A stretch of 55,525 bases of DNA, taken from contig JAUNNI010000011.1 of NCBI GenBank assembly GCA_030531555.1, forward strand, positions 1 to 55,525, given 5' to 3'. The notes beneath the pieces were generated by a model, which did not search any database, was not told the DNA's origin, and worked only from the letters and a program-made list of their open reading frames with translations. Positions within the stretch are counted from its first letter, which is position 1. Every line of letters begins with the position of its first letter. This document shows positions 1 to 8,472 of this stretch, one piece after another. Made by a program: the position numbers and the translations under genes. Source of the DNA: Eubacteriales bacterium. GTDB taxonomy: Bacteria > Bacillota > Clostridia > Lachnospirales > Lachnospiraceae.

Positions 1-1288
1 CACTTTTCACAGTGACTACAATAGTAGCGCTTGCCCCATCGTCCGATTTCAGTGTAACTTCATATTCTCCTGCTTTCTTAAAATTAAAAATAGAGCTTAT
101 AATATATGAACCTTCACCTGAATCTACAATCGACATTTTTCCTATTGTTATGTCATCGCTTCCGGCGTCATTATTATATTCAAGATGCCAAGTCATGTTT
201 GTGGACGTTGGAACAAATGAAGAAGATTTAAGTTCTGCACTGATTGGTACATCTTCGTTGATCTTAGCCTCTTCATCATTATCCATTATGATTTCTGTAG
301 GTTGTTCCTCTGGATTACTACTTCCACTACCTGGTTGTCCTACTTCATTCGCTGTCCCGTCACTACAGACTGTTCCAGCATAACTATAAACGTTATCCAT
401 TGGCTTAAACCATATTACCGGCCTTACTCCAACATTTTTGTCATCTTCAGCTGCATTTTTTATAGTTCCATCATATGAAACTAACGGGTGATGTGGATAA
501 GTGCCGCCAACTCCACCATCATATACCCAATATCTACAATTTCCTGTCACACTATCAACTTTAATACCAGATTTGTCGGATTCATCATAATATAGATTTG
601 AATATTTACAATAATCTGTACATTTAGCAGCCCTGCTGTCGGATATTTTTGAATCGTCTACTTCAAAACCATAATCGGAATTTGTCAGCCTCTCTTTGGT
701 CAATAAAAAAAGCTTATCTCCAATTTGAGTACCAGTGATAGCAGTCTTTTGATCTTCATCAAACATTTTAGAATACATTTTTTCATTCATTTCTGTTCGA
801 AGCAAACTCTCTGACCAATTTGTTACATACAAATCTTGATCATAACAGCATGTATCAATAACTTTATTAGCTACTAACAACCAATTATTCGCGCCTACAT
901 TTAATACTCTCCATTTGATAGGTTCGTATTTATAGTAGCGATATGAATAAGCTGGTCCTACCGAAGTAGCAGTTACTATATTTTGTCTATAATACTGCTG
1001 ATTTCCTACAGTCGCCACTGACCGACTGTCCCAATTTTTAAGTGATGTTAATGTTGAATATACACTATCCTCTGAAGTGACTTGTGTTTGCGGATAGTTA
1101 CCAAACCAAACACAATCCCAGGTAACTTTTTGTCCTGCTGCCATACTAGAATCGGCAACAATTCTAGGATTGCTAATCGCTGTCTCCGCCTTCACTTCTT
1201 TTTCTGGCAGCTGTACCATCGTACAAATCATCATTACTGCCAGCAACATCGACAACAGTCTTTGTTTCATATTTCTTTTCTCTTTCAT
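1..1288 (-). CDS. Secreted surface protein with DUF6273-like domain (partial, runs off left edge)
   Basis: The reading frame is open from an ATG at 1288 to the window edge, so the C-terminus is missing. The start is chosen because AGGAGGG lies about six bases upstream; an in-frame ATG at 1306 lacks this. The N-terminus is a signal peptide (basic residues, then LLSMLLAVMMICTMVQL). The next ~300 residues carry motifs typical of the DUF6273 family: WDCVWFGNYPQTQV near the start, PIKWRVL in the middle and VGVRPVIWF near the end. A Ser/Pro/Glu-rich linker follows, then a beta-rich segment resembling an Ig/PKD-type domain (AGEYEVTLKSDDGA). The gene begins 14 bases after the upstream regulator, so the two XRE genes and this one look like one operon. 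An exported cell-surface protein is well supported; its ligand is unknown. Confidence 0.72.
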   Translation of the reverse strand, partial: MKEKRNMKQRLLSMLLAVMMICTMVQLPEKEVKAETAISNPRIVADSSMAAGQKVTWDCVWFGNYPQTQVTSEDSVYSTLTSLKNWDSRSVATVGNQQYYRQNIVTATSVGPAYSYRYYKYEPIKWRVLNVGANNWLLVANKVIDTCCYDQDLYVTNWSESLLRTEMNEKMYSKMFDEDQKTAITGTQIGDKLFLLTKERLTNSDYGFEVDDSKISDSRAAKCTDYCKYSNLYYDESDKSGIKVDSVTGNCRYWVYDGGVGGTYPHHPLVSYDGTIKNAAEDDKNVGVRPVIWFKPMDNVYSYAGTVCSDGTANEVGQPGSGSSNPEEQPTEIIMDNDEEAKINEDVPISAELKSSSFVPTSTNMTWHLEYNNDAGSDDITIGKMSIVDSGEGSYIISSIFNFKKAGEYEVTLKSDDGASATIVVTVKS

Positions 1289-1302
1289 AAATTCCCTCCT
1301 AT

Positions 1303-2736
1303 TCATAGTCTTTTATCCTTATACTCCTCTAGCACCTTCTGTAATATCTCCCTGGATTCTTCCTTTGTATAAGTAAACCTTGGGTGTTTCGCCACTTCAA
1401 AATAATCTCTTACGCATTGAACGATGCTTGGGTGCCGGAAGATTAAACGATGGGTGTTTAACTCATTTCCTTCGATGATCATCAATGATACAATCGGTGA
1501 ATTTTCATTTTCATATAAATCGACTTGAATGACGGGATAGTTGTGTAAGATCTGCTCTTTCATGAAAAGCTGCTTACAATTTCCCAGATCAACGGCATGG
1601 ATTAATTTTTCCAGCAGCATAATTCGATCTTCCAATGAAAGTGGATGATAAATCGGATATGGGAAGATGGCGATGATTCCATTTTCCATGAAGGAACGTA
1701 ATCCTTCTTCGGAACATAAATTATGGACATCATATTTCTTATTTTCTTCAAAATGATAAGAAGACAGGATACTTTGTATCAATCCGTCTCTGTCTGGAAG
1801 TTGCTGATAAAAGGATCGGTCCAAAAGGTCATGATTCATATATGTAGTGAAACAAGGCATGTATTCAAAAGAATCAATATGATCTTTTTTGGAAAATGTT
1901 TCTGGATAGTCCAGAACAGACATGAATTTTTGTGCCACTTCATGGGAATCTTTTTTGAGATATTCGTAGGCAATTTGTTGGTTTTTAATGTAAGCGGAAT
2001 AGTTTGTTATGGCTCCTCTTTGTATCTGTGCATCGAATCGCAGGAATACTTTTTCTGTGAAGATCCAATTTTCTTCCTTCATAAATGGATCTAATTCTTC
2101 ATTTAACATTGAAACGGAAATGTTTTCGCAATGAAGCATGATTTCCACGATCGATTTCAAAAGAATAGACGTGATAGAAGCATTGCTTCCATCATCTTCT
2201 GAAAAGACGAATAATATTTTTGCTTTTCTTTTTGGAGATAAGAGAATCTCTTTGGTAATTAAGGATAAAATGTTTAATGTAGGATCTGTGATTTTAACAT
2301 ATAGAGTTTCTTCCTGACCCACACTGCCAATTACATGATCCATTGCTTCTAATACAGCGATATGACTGCTACAATTCTCAAAATATAAGGCTTCTTGCTT
2401 TATGGATTGTTGGCTGGTGAATGATTTTCTTTTGGTTAAAAAAGAGCTTTCTTTATCAAAAAAGCGGACTAATTCTTCTATAATTTTATAATTTCCATAT
2501 TTTTCTGGTCCAAATACATTTTCTAAATATGCCTGCTCTAATTGGACAGATTCTTTATAAGAAAGCTGCAGGCATTCTGTAATGATATCAATTACTTGAT
2601 CGGATGTGGGCAATCGTTTGCCGTTGCACCAGCGGGAAGTTGTACTGACATCAAATCCGCACAATTTGGCCAGTTCAACAACTTTTAGCTTACGATCTTC
2701 TCTTAGTTTATTAAGATAGGTGGAAAAACTAGACAT
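1303..2736 (-). CDS. XRE-family helix-turn-helix regulator with large C-terminal sensor region (477 aa)
   Basis: Residues 8-65 form a Cro/CI-type helix-turn-helix (KVVELAKLCGFDVSTTSRWCNGKRLPTSD is split across the helices). The remaining ~400 residues match no domain I can name and look alpha/beta with no membrane segment, so a ligand- or partner-sensing role is inferred. It starts three bases after the stop of the shorter XRE gene upstream, with GAGGT before the ATG, and is followed 14 bases later by the secreted DUF6273-like protein. The C-terminal part shares a local pattern with its neighbour (a Trp, a short beta strand, then F-L-R/K-F/Y-D), suggesting both descend from one duplicated regulator. 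The target is probably this operon itself, which is inference from position. Confidence 0.75.
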   Translation of the reverse strand: MSSFSTYLNKLREDRKLKVVELAKLCGFDVSTTSRWCNGKRLPTSDQVIDIITECLQLSYKESVQLEQAYLENVFGPEKYGNYKIIEELVRFFDKESSFLTKRKSFTSQQSIKQEALYFENCSSHIAVLEAMDHVIGSVGQEETLYVKITDPTLNILSLITKEILLSPKRKAKILFVFSEDDGSNASITSILLKSIVEIMLHCENISVSMLNEELDPFMKEENWIFTEKVFLRFDAQIQRGAITNYSAYIKNQQIAYEYLKKDSHEVAQKFMSVLDYPETFSKKDHIDSFEYMPCFTTYMNHDLLDRSFYQQLPDRDGLIQSILSSYHFEENKKYDVHNLCSEEGLRSFMENGIIAIFPYPIYHPLSLEDRIMLLEKLIHAVDLGNCKQLFMKEQILHNYPVIQVDLYENENSPIVSLMIIEGNELNTHRLIFRHPSIVQCVRDYFEVAKHPRFTYTKEESREILQKVLEEYKDKRL

Positions 2737-2739
2737 ATT

Positions 2740-3597
2740 TTACCTCGCTTTTCTGATCAGATTTGAGAAAATGTTTTTGACATTTCCTTCTTGTTTTTTG
2801 CTCTTTTGGCGGTATCTGTCGTAGATATTTTTATGGTGCTGTATCACATTTGGATCAAATGAGAGATAACCGGATACAGTATCTGCATAGATATCATACT
2901 TTAATACAAATTCATCTGACAATAGGAGCCAGGAATCGCTTAATTTTATGGAAGTATTTGTTCTATATATATGGTAAGAATGTTTTTTCCTATCATTACT
3001 GATTCCAGAGTGTTGGATATAGGATACCAAAAGATGATATTGGTCCATATAATGATTGATTACAATCACCTGCTCTGTCTCTTGCAGATCTGGAACCTTG
3101 AAGCTGATGACAGGGGATAATTTTTCCTTTTTTCTTAGCAATTCTGATAAGACATATACTTTCAGATTATTTTCTTTTGCAAATCTTCCAATATAGGAAA
3201 GGGCGTTTTGAATCTGATTAATATCATTGAGCCCAACCATTTTCTGATCTTCCGAACGGCTAAAATCATTATCCTGACATACATATTCTTCGATGGCCAG
3301 AATCGATGAATCAGTTCCTTGTTCTAAGATGCCAAGAATCTCCTCTGTTGTTACGTTTTGGTAATTGATTGGATTTCTGGTTATGGTTAGGGCATAAGCC
3401 AGACTACTCTGCTCTGTCAAAGATAAGGAAAGACCCTCATTCACTTGATCTACTATGCTATCACTTCGAGGAATGCGCTCTCCTTTTCGATAGCGTCTTA
3501 AGAGAGAAGGATCAATATTGATCAGCTTTCCCGCTTTCAGGTTTGAAATTTGTCTTTTTTTAATGATGTTATCAAGTTCTTTTGCAAATCGATTCAT
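2740..3597 (-). CDS. XRE-family helix-turn-helix regulator (285 aa)
   Basis: The N-terminal ~65 residues form a Cro/CI-type helix-turn-helix (LKAGKLINIDPSLLRRYRKG, then a second helix). About 200 residues of unrecognised sequence follow, ending in a Lys/Arg-rich tail. No transmembrane segment is seen. It is the first gene of a minus-strand operon with a second, longer XRE protein and a secreted surface protein. No strong Shine-Dalgarno precedes the ATG at 3597, so expression may be low. It is divergent from the GH13 gene with a 296-base AT-rich gap between them, and could regulate either side; nothing in the sequence decides this. Confidence 0.72.
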   Translation of the reverse strand: MNRFAKELDNIIKKRQISNLKAGKLINIDPSLLRRYRKGERIPRSDSIVDQVNEGLSLSLTEQSSLAYALTITRNPINYQNVTTEEILGILEQGTDSSILAIEEYVCQDNDFSRSEDQKMVGLNDINQIQNALSYIGRFAKENNLKVYVLSELLRKKEKLSPVISFKVPDLQETEQVIVINHYMDQYHLLVSYIQHSGISNDRKKHSYHIYRTNTSIKLSDSWLLLSDEFVLKYDIYADTVSGYLSFDPNVIQHHKNIYDRYRQKSKKQEGNVKNIFSNLIRKAR

Positions 3598-3826
3598 TGA
3601 TATCTTTATGATTATTTTAGAATAAAATAACCATTTCTCCCCACATTTCTTATTTTTTATATTTTAATAACAAATAATTACAAATCTGACAGAAATATAC
3701 TTGTCTTTTTATAAATCATCTAATCAAAATTATATCCTTTTCCGTGTTTTTTAACAATTATGGCCAATATATTTGACAGTCATTTACAACAATATGGACA
3801 ACATTCTGGTTTCCTTATTTTTTTTA
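3598..3826. other. AT-rich divergent intergenic region
   Basis: This gap separates the XRE operon from the GH13 gene. It is very AT-rich and holds no gene. A loosely repeated motif (AATTATGGCCAAT near 3760 and AATATGGACAA near 3792) flanks a TTGACA-like hexamer and could be an operator, but the match is weak. No catabolite-response (cre) box that I would trust is visible. Confidence 0.4.
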
Positions 3827-3855
3827 TTGTCATGAAATATAATCTTGGCTATAAT
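3827..3855 (+). promoter_or_regulatory. Sigma-A-type promoter of the GH13 gene
   Basis: TTGTCA at 3827-3832 and TATAAT at 3850-3855 are separated by exactly 17 bases. The predicted transcript starts about 30 bases before the ATG at 3894, and AGAAAGGA lies in the leader as ribosome binding site. The spacing and near-consensus hexamers are seen directly; activity is inferred. Confidence 0.7.
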
Positions 3856-3893
3856 GATTTTGCTAAAAATAATTCGTAGAAAGGACATTTCCC

Positions 3894-5582
3894 ATGAAAA
3901 GAAAATGGTGGCACGAAAAGGTTGCCTATCAAATATATCCAAAAAGTTTTAAAGATTCCAACGGCGATGGCATCGGAGATCTCCCTGGTATCATTTCCAA
4001 ATTAGATTACCTGCAGGAGCTTGGCATCGAAATCCTCTGGATTTCACCCATCTACTGCTCTCCTTTAGCGGATCAGGGCTATGATATCTCTGATTATTAC
4101 GGTATCGATCCTCGTTTTGGCACTATGGAGGACATGGAAGTTCTCATCGCTGAAGCTAAAAAAAGAGGAATTCACATCCTTATGGATCTGGTTGTAAACC
4201 ACTGTTCCGACGAACATATCTGGTTTCAAAAAGCCTGCCAGGATCCCGATGGAAAATACGGCAAATATTTCTATATCGAAGACGTAAAAGAAGAGCCTCC
4301 TTGTAACTGGCGATCTTACTTTGGTGGTGGTGTGTGGGACAAGCTTCCTGGTCACCCGGACAAATACTATCTCCACGTTTTCCATAAAAAACAACCGGAT
4401 CTCAACTGGGAGAATCCGGAACTTCGTGAAGAGGTTTATAAGATGGTAAACTGGTGGCTGGAAAAAGGAATTTCCGGTTTCCGCATCGATGCTATCATCA
4501 ACATCAAGAAAACAGACGAATGGAAGAGCTATCCGGCAGACCGTGAAGATGGCCTTTGCGACATTCAAAATATGCTGGAAGAAGCAAATGGAATCGGCGA
4601 ATTCTTAGGTGAGCTTCGTGACCGCTGCTTCGATCCATACAACGCTTTCACCGTTGGGGAAGTATTTAATGAAAAAGAAAATGAGCTGGAAGATTACATT
4701 GGTGATCATGGATATTTCTCTACCAAATTTGACTTTGACCCGGTTGTCTGGGGAAAAAGTTCTAAGGGATGGTACGACATGCCAGTTATCCATCCAGACG
4801 CTTACCGCGATTGCCTTTACAAAACTCAAACAGAGATGGAAGGCAAAGGCTTCGTCGCAAATATCATCGAAAACCATGATGAGCCAAGAGGCGTCAGCCA
4901 TTATTTGAATACAGAGGATGTTGCCAATCCAAAATATTCTTTAAAAGCGAAAAAAATGCTTGCAACCCTCATGTTTTCCTTAAAAGGACTTCCATTCCTC
5001 TACCAGGGGCAGGAAATCGGCATGGAAAATGTACCGTTTACCTCCATTGATCAAATTGATGACATCCACACCATCGATCAATATCAGGTTGCTCTTGATG
5101 CCGGTTTCAGCGAGGAAGAAGCCCTGCAGGTGATCCGCCGTTTTAGTCGCGATAACTCCAGAACTCCATTCCAATGGGATGCAAGTACGGAAGCTGGATT
5201 TACCAACGGAAGTCCATGGCTTGCTGTGAATCCAAATTACCCTACTATCAATTTAGAAAGTCAACGCCAGGACCCAGACTCTCTCTATTCCTACTACCGC
5301 AAGTTAATTGCTCTGCGAAAAAATCCAGAATATAAAGAGACCATGGTTTATGGCATTTTCGAGCCAATCGAAGAAAAAGAACATAATCTGATCAGCTTCC
5401 ATCGAAAAGGAGACGATCAAACATTACTGATTATATTAAATTATCAAAAAGAAACACGTACTTTTACCCTTCCACATCCATGTAAAAAAGTGCTTTTGAG
5501 CAATGTGGATATGAGTAACTTTGACCCTGAACAGATTTCTTTGAAACTGGAAGGATATCAGGCGGTAATTTTTGAAGTGTAA
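3894..5582 (+). CDS. malL: GH13 alpha-glucosidase (oligo-1,6-glucosidase/maltase type)
   Basis: This 562-residue protein has the full length and motif order of cytosolic GH13 subfamily alpha-glucosidases: WWHEKVAYQIYPKSF at the N-terminus, VVNHCSDEH (region I), GFRIDA with nucleophile Asp199 (region II), TVGEVF with acid/base Glu256 (region III) and IENHDEPR with Asp329 (region IV). No signal peptide is present. It should hydrolyse alpha-glucosidic bonds of short malto- or isomalto-oligosaccharides. The residue after the nucleophile is Ala, not the Val typical of strict isomaltases, so activity on alpha-1,4 bonds is possible (inference). It is transcribed alone from its own promoter and ends at a shared hairpin terminator. 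A trehalose-6-phosphate hydrolase is a less likely alternative. Confidence 0.88.
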   Translation: MKRKWWHEKVAYQIYPKSFKDSNGDGIGDLPGIISKLDYLQELGIEILWISPIYCSPLADQGYDISDYYGIDPRFGTMEDMEVLIAEAKKRGIHILMDLVVNHCSDEHIWFQKACQDPDGKYGKYFYIEDVKEEPPCNWRSYFGGGVWDKLPGHPDKYYLHVFHKKQPDLNWENPELREEVYKMVNWWLEKGISGFRIDAIINIKKTDEWKSYPADREDGLCDIQNMLEEANGIGEFLGELRDRCFDPYNAFTVGEVFNEKENELEDYIGDHGYFSTKFDFDPVVWGKSSKGWYDMPVIHPDAYRDCLYKTQTEMEGKGFVANIIENHDEPRGVSHYLNTEDVANPKYSLKAKKMLATLMFSLKGLPFLYQGQEIGMENVPFTSIDQIDDIHTIDQYQVALDAGFSEEEALQVIRRFSRDNSRTPFQWDASTEAGFTNGSPWLAVNPNYPTINLESQRQDPDSLYSYYRKLIALRKNPEYKETMVYGIFEPIEEKEHNLISFHRKGDDQTLLIILNYQKETRTFTLPHPCKKVLLSNVDMSNFDPEQISLKLEGYQAVIFEV

Positions 5583-5623
5583 AAGAAGCGAGAAACACAT
5601 AATATTGTCCGAAAATAAAAGAA

Positions 5624-5667
5624 AGGCCAAGCTCAATAAACTATAAAAGTGGATTAGAGCTTGGCCT
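5624..5667. terminator. Bidirectional Rho-independent terminator
   Basis: AGGCCAAGCTC (5624-5634) pairs perfectly with GAGCTTGGCCT (5657-5667). On the minus strand the stem is followed by TTTCTTTTATTTT; on the plus strand by a weaker T-containing tail. It lies between the convergent GH13 gene and the heptad-repeat protein gene and can end both transcripts. Confidence 0.8.
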
Positions 5668-5707
5668 CTTCATGTTTTAAGTCAGACAATTTATGTGTGA
5701 CAAGTGT

Positions 5708-8446
5708 TTATTCTGCTTTATAAATGAACTTAACAGATCCTTTCTGGCCATCTGCCAGCTTGGTGTAAGTCTGGTAATCTTTTCCAGCCTGTTTCATGGC
5801 ATCGAAACGATCCTGTAATCCAACAATATCATCATTGTAAAGATCAACTAATTTCTGGATGCCTTCTTCCTGGAATTCTTTCATACCATCTTTTAATGTC
5901 TGGCTGCCATCGAGAAGCTTGTTCATGCCATCTGCCAAAGTGTTGGAACCTTCGGAAAGAAGCTTGGAACCTTCTACAAGCTGCTTTGTTCCATCGTTTA
6001 AAGCTTTATTGTTGGAAGCGAGAGTGCCAACACCTTTTGATAAGGTAGATGCACCACTTGCTAAAGTGCTTGTTCCATTTGCCAGTTCTTTACTGCCGGA
6101 AGCGACTTCTGCAGCACCATCTTTTAATGTTTTTCCATTCTTCAAGAGGGTTTCTGCACCTGTACGGATCGTTCCATTGTTACTTGTCAGCTGTTCGAAG
6201 CCTTTGTTCAATGCTACGATACCTTCTCCTGCCTGTGGGAAAGAGGAAGTTTGTGCTTTCATGGTTTCGATGTTGGAATGTAACTGGCCAACACCTGCGG
6301 AAACCCCTGCTGCTCCCTGTTCTACCTGCTGCAAGCTGGCGATCAGCTCAGCAAATGGATTGCTTCCAATCTTTTTGACTGCACCATGAATTCCCTGTGA
6401 CATTGCACCCAGATTGCTTTCTTTTGTGAATTCAATTCCAGAGATTGGATTTTCATCTAATCTTGTTTTGTAAGCAGCTAATTGATCCCCACTAATATCA
6501 TCTGTTTTCACATCGACAGAAATCTTGCTGAAAGAAGATACACTTTCTTCTTTCACATCCACTGGATTCTTCTTGCCGGAGAGAGCTTCTTTTTCACTTT
6601 TTACTTTGGCAATTTCCGCATCAATCTTTTTGATTTCTTCTGTGAATTTTTTCTCTTCGGTTTCTGCTGCTTTTAATGCTTCTTTGGAAGCTTCTAATGT
6701 GGAGATGGCATCTCCTAAAGCATCCACCGTTTTATCTACAGAACCATTGATTTCTTCGTTAGCTTTCTTCTCTGCACTTGCAATCTCCTGGTTTTTCTCG
6801 GAAATTTTAGAATTTTTTGCAGAGATTTCATCATTGATTTCTTCTTTTTCTTTCTTTAACTGTTCTTTGGCATTTTCAACATTTCCTGCTTGATCTGCTG
6901 CTTCTTTTGAAGCTGCCCCAATGACTTCTGCGGCACCAGTAGTCGCCTGATTCGCTGCAGTCACCTTTGCGGAAGCCATCTGTACAAGACCATCTGCCTG
7001 ATTCAATGTTGTTACAAGCTGGGTAAGTGCCTGTCCGTCCATGCCTTGCTGCATTGCTTTTAATGCTTCGATGATCTGTTTTAATCCTGCATCCACTGCT
7101 GCGGCACCGTAGCCAAGCGTTGGGCTTTCACTTCCATCTGGTGTGATATAGGTTGCCTCAGTTCCTGTGGCATTGGCCATAAGGCAAACGGCCTGATATA
7201 CATTTCCAAGGGCGGATAATCCGGAAAGTGCGGTTGCACCCGCTGCCAGCTGTTCCACTCCTTTGAGATATCCAGGATTTGCTGCACTACCATCACCAAG
7301 TAAGCCAGCAGCTAAAGTTTCTACTCCTGTCACATAAGCATCCGTACCGGTTTTTAAAGCCGCTGCACCAGTGGAGAGCTGGGAAGAACCAGTATTTAAA
7401 GCATTAACCCCATTGGTCAGAGTTGGAACTTTGGAGTAAAGCTGATCCACACCATTTGTGTATTTCCCAATTGCCACATCAATAGCAGAGACACCGGTGG
7501 AAAGCTTACCCATATTTTCTGCGATTTTTTTGCTGCCATCGTAAGCATCGCTGGTTCCTTTTGCCAAATCTCCAGTTCCATCTACTAATTGATTGCTGGC
7601 ATCCTGTAAATCATTGATGCTATCTTCTGCCTCGGAACTGTCCACAGAATCGTCTTCCATATTACTTAATAAATCATTGGTTACTGCGGTCATGGTCAAA
7701 CCTTTTGTATATTCCGTTACATCCGCAGTGATTTCTACATATTCAGGAAGTTCGATTTCATCCATATCAGAAAGAACTTCGCTGCCAAGTCCAAGACTTT
7801 CTTTTACTCCTGGCATGGCATAACCAAAGATGATGGTTTTGTCGCCTTCGCTTAAGGCCTTACCATTTTCTACATGAATGTTGGAAAAATGTTCAGAATC
7901 AACAACCATACCGCTTACTAAAACAAATGGTACATAAACTTTATATTCCTTACCATCTACGGATACCTGACGCATCTCGTTGTTCACATAATCAAAACGG
8001 ATTTTCACTTTTCCGCTCTTGCCTTCCAAATCTTCTGCAGAAATCTTCTGACCATCTAACCAATACGAAATCTTCACATCCACTGGAAGGGCTTTGGTGG
8101 AATTTCCCTGATAGGAGATTTCATTTCCATCGTTCTGCCAGGAAATGGTACCATCCGCATTTTCTGTCATTTCCTCATCACCTTTTACATTGGTGATATC
8201 GTCAAGGTCAGACATATCGACATAATTCGAACTGTCATTTTTCTTTTTTAAGGTGTCATTTACAATTACTTTATCCACATCGCCATCGGCATCTGTGATA
8301 ACGTAAACGATTTCATCTTTATCAACGGAATCCTCTGTGGCAGCATATCCTGTCACAGAAAATGGTCCGGTTAAAGCCATGCTTACAGCCATAATCTGTG
8401 CCATCATAACGGCAAATACTTTTTTCGCAATTTTTGTTTTATGCAT
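5708..8446 (-). CDS. Exported YhgE/Pip-like heptad-repeat protein, partner of the MMPL transporter
   Basis: The 912-residue protein starts with a signal sequence or anchor (VFAVMMAQIMAVSMALTGPFSVTGYAA) and GGAGGAG precedes the ATG. Residues ~270-420 and ~720-860 are rich in the X-X-X-Leu-X-X-Gly heptad pattern of YhgE/Pip-type proteins (for example LSTGAAALKTGTDAY). Residues ~530-640 form a Lys/Glu-rich coiled coil. Unlike complete YhgE/Pip proteins it lacks a multi-pass C-terminal membrane domain and ends in a soluble segment. The gene begins 26 bases after the MMPL transporter gene, so the two are probably co-made and this protein likely acts outside the membrane with it. The function as export partner is inferred from this recurrent pairing. 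Confidence 0.72.
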   Translation of the reverse strand: MHKTKIAKKVFAVMMAQIMAVSMALTGPFSVTGYAATEDSVDKDEIVYVITDADGDVDKVIVNDTLKKKNDSSNYVDMSDLDDITNVKGDEEMTENADGTISWQNDGNEISYQGNSTKALPVDVKISYWLDGQKISAEDLEGKSGKVKIRFDYVNNEMRQVSVDGKEYKVYVPFVLVSGMVVDSEHFSNIHVENGKALSEGDKTIIFGYAMPGVKESLGLGSEVLSDMDEIELPEYVEITADVTEYTKGLTMTAVTNDLLSNMEDDSVDSSEAEDSINDLQDASNQLVDGTGDLAKGTSDAYDGSKKIAENMGKLSTGVSAIDVAIGKYTNGVDQLYSKVPTLTNGVNALNTGSSQLSTGAAALKTGTDAYVTGVETLAAGLLGDGSAANPGYLKGVEQLAAGATALSGLSALGNVYQAVCLMANATGTEATYITPDGSESPTLGYGAAAVDAGLKQIIEALKAMQQGMDGQALTQLVTTLNQADGLVQMASAKVTAANQATTGAAEVIGAASKEAADQAGNVENAKEQLKKEKEEINDEISAKNSKISEKNQEIASAEKKANEEINGSVDKTVDALGDAISTLEASKEALKAAETEEKKFTEEIKKIDAEIAKVKSEKEALSGKKNPVDVKEESVSSFSKISVDVKTDDISGDQLAAYKTRLDENPISGIEFTKESNLGAMSQGIHGAVKKIGSNPFAELIASLQQVEQGAAGVSAGVGQLHSNIETMKAQTSSFPQAGEGIVALNKGFEQLTSNNGTIRTGAETLLKNGKTLKDGAAEVASGSKELANGTSTLASGASTLSKGVGTLASNNKALNDGTKQLVEGSKLLSEGSNTLADGMNKLLDGSQTLKDGMKEFQEEGIQKLVDLYNDDIVGLQDRFDAMKQAGKDYQTYTKLADGQKGSVKFIYKAE

Positions 8447-8472
8447 AATAGGAACTCCTCCTGTATTAAACT

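Noticed and set aside
5859..6893. Long plus-strand frames opposite the heptad-repeat gene
   Set aside because: They are shadows caused by the low-complexity heptad coding on the minus strand.
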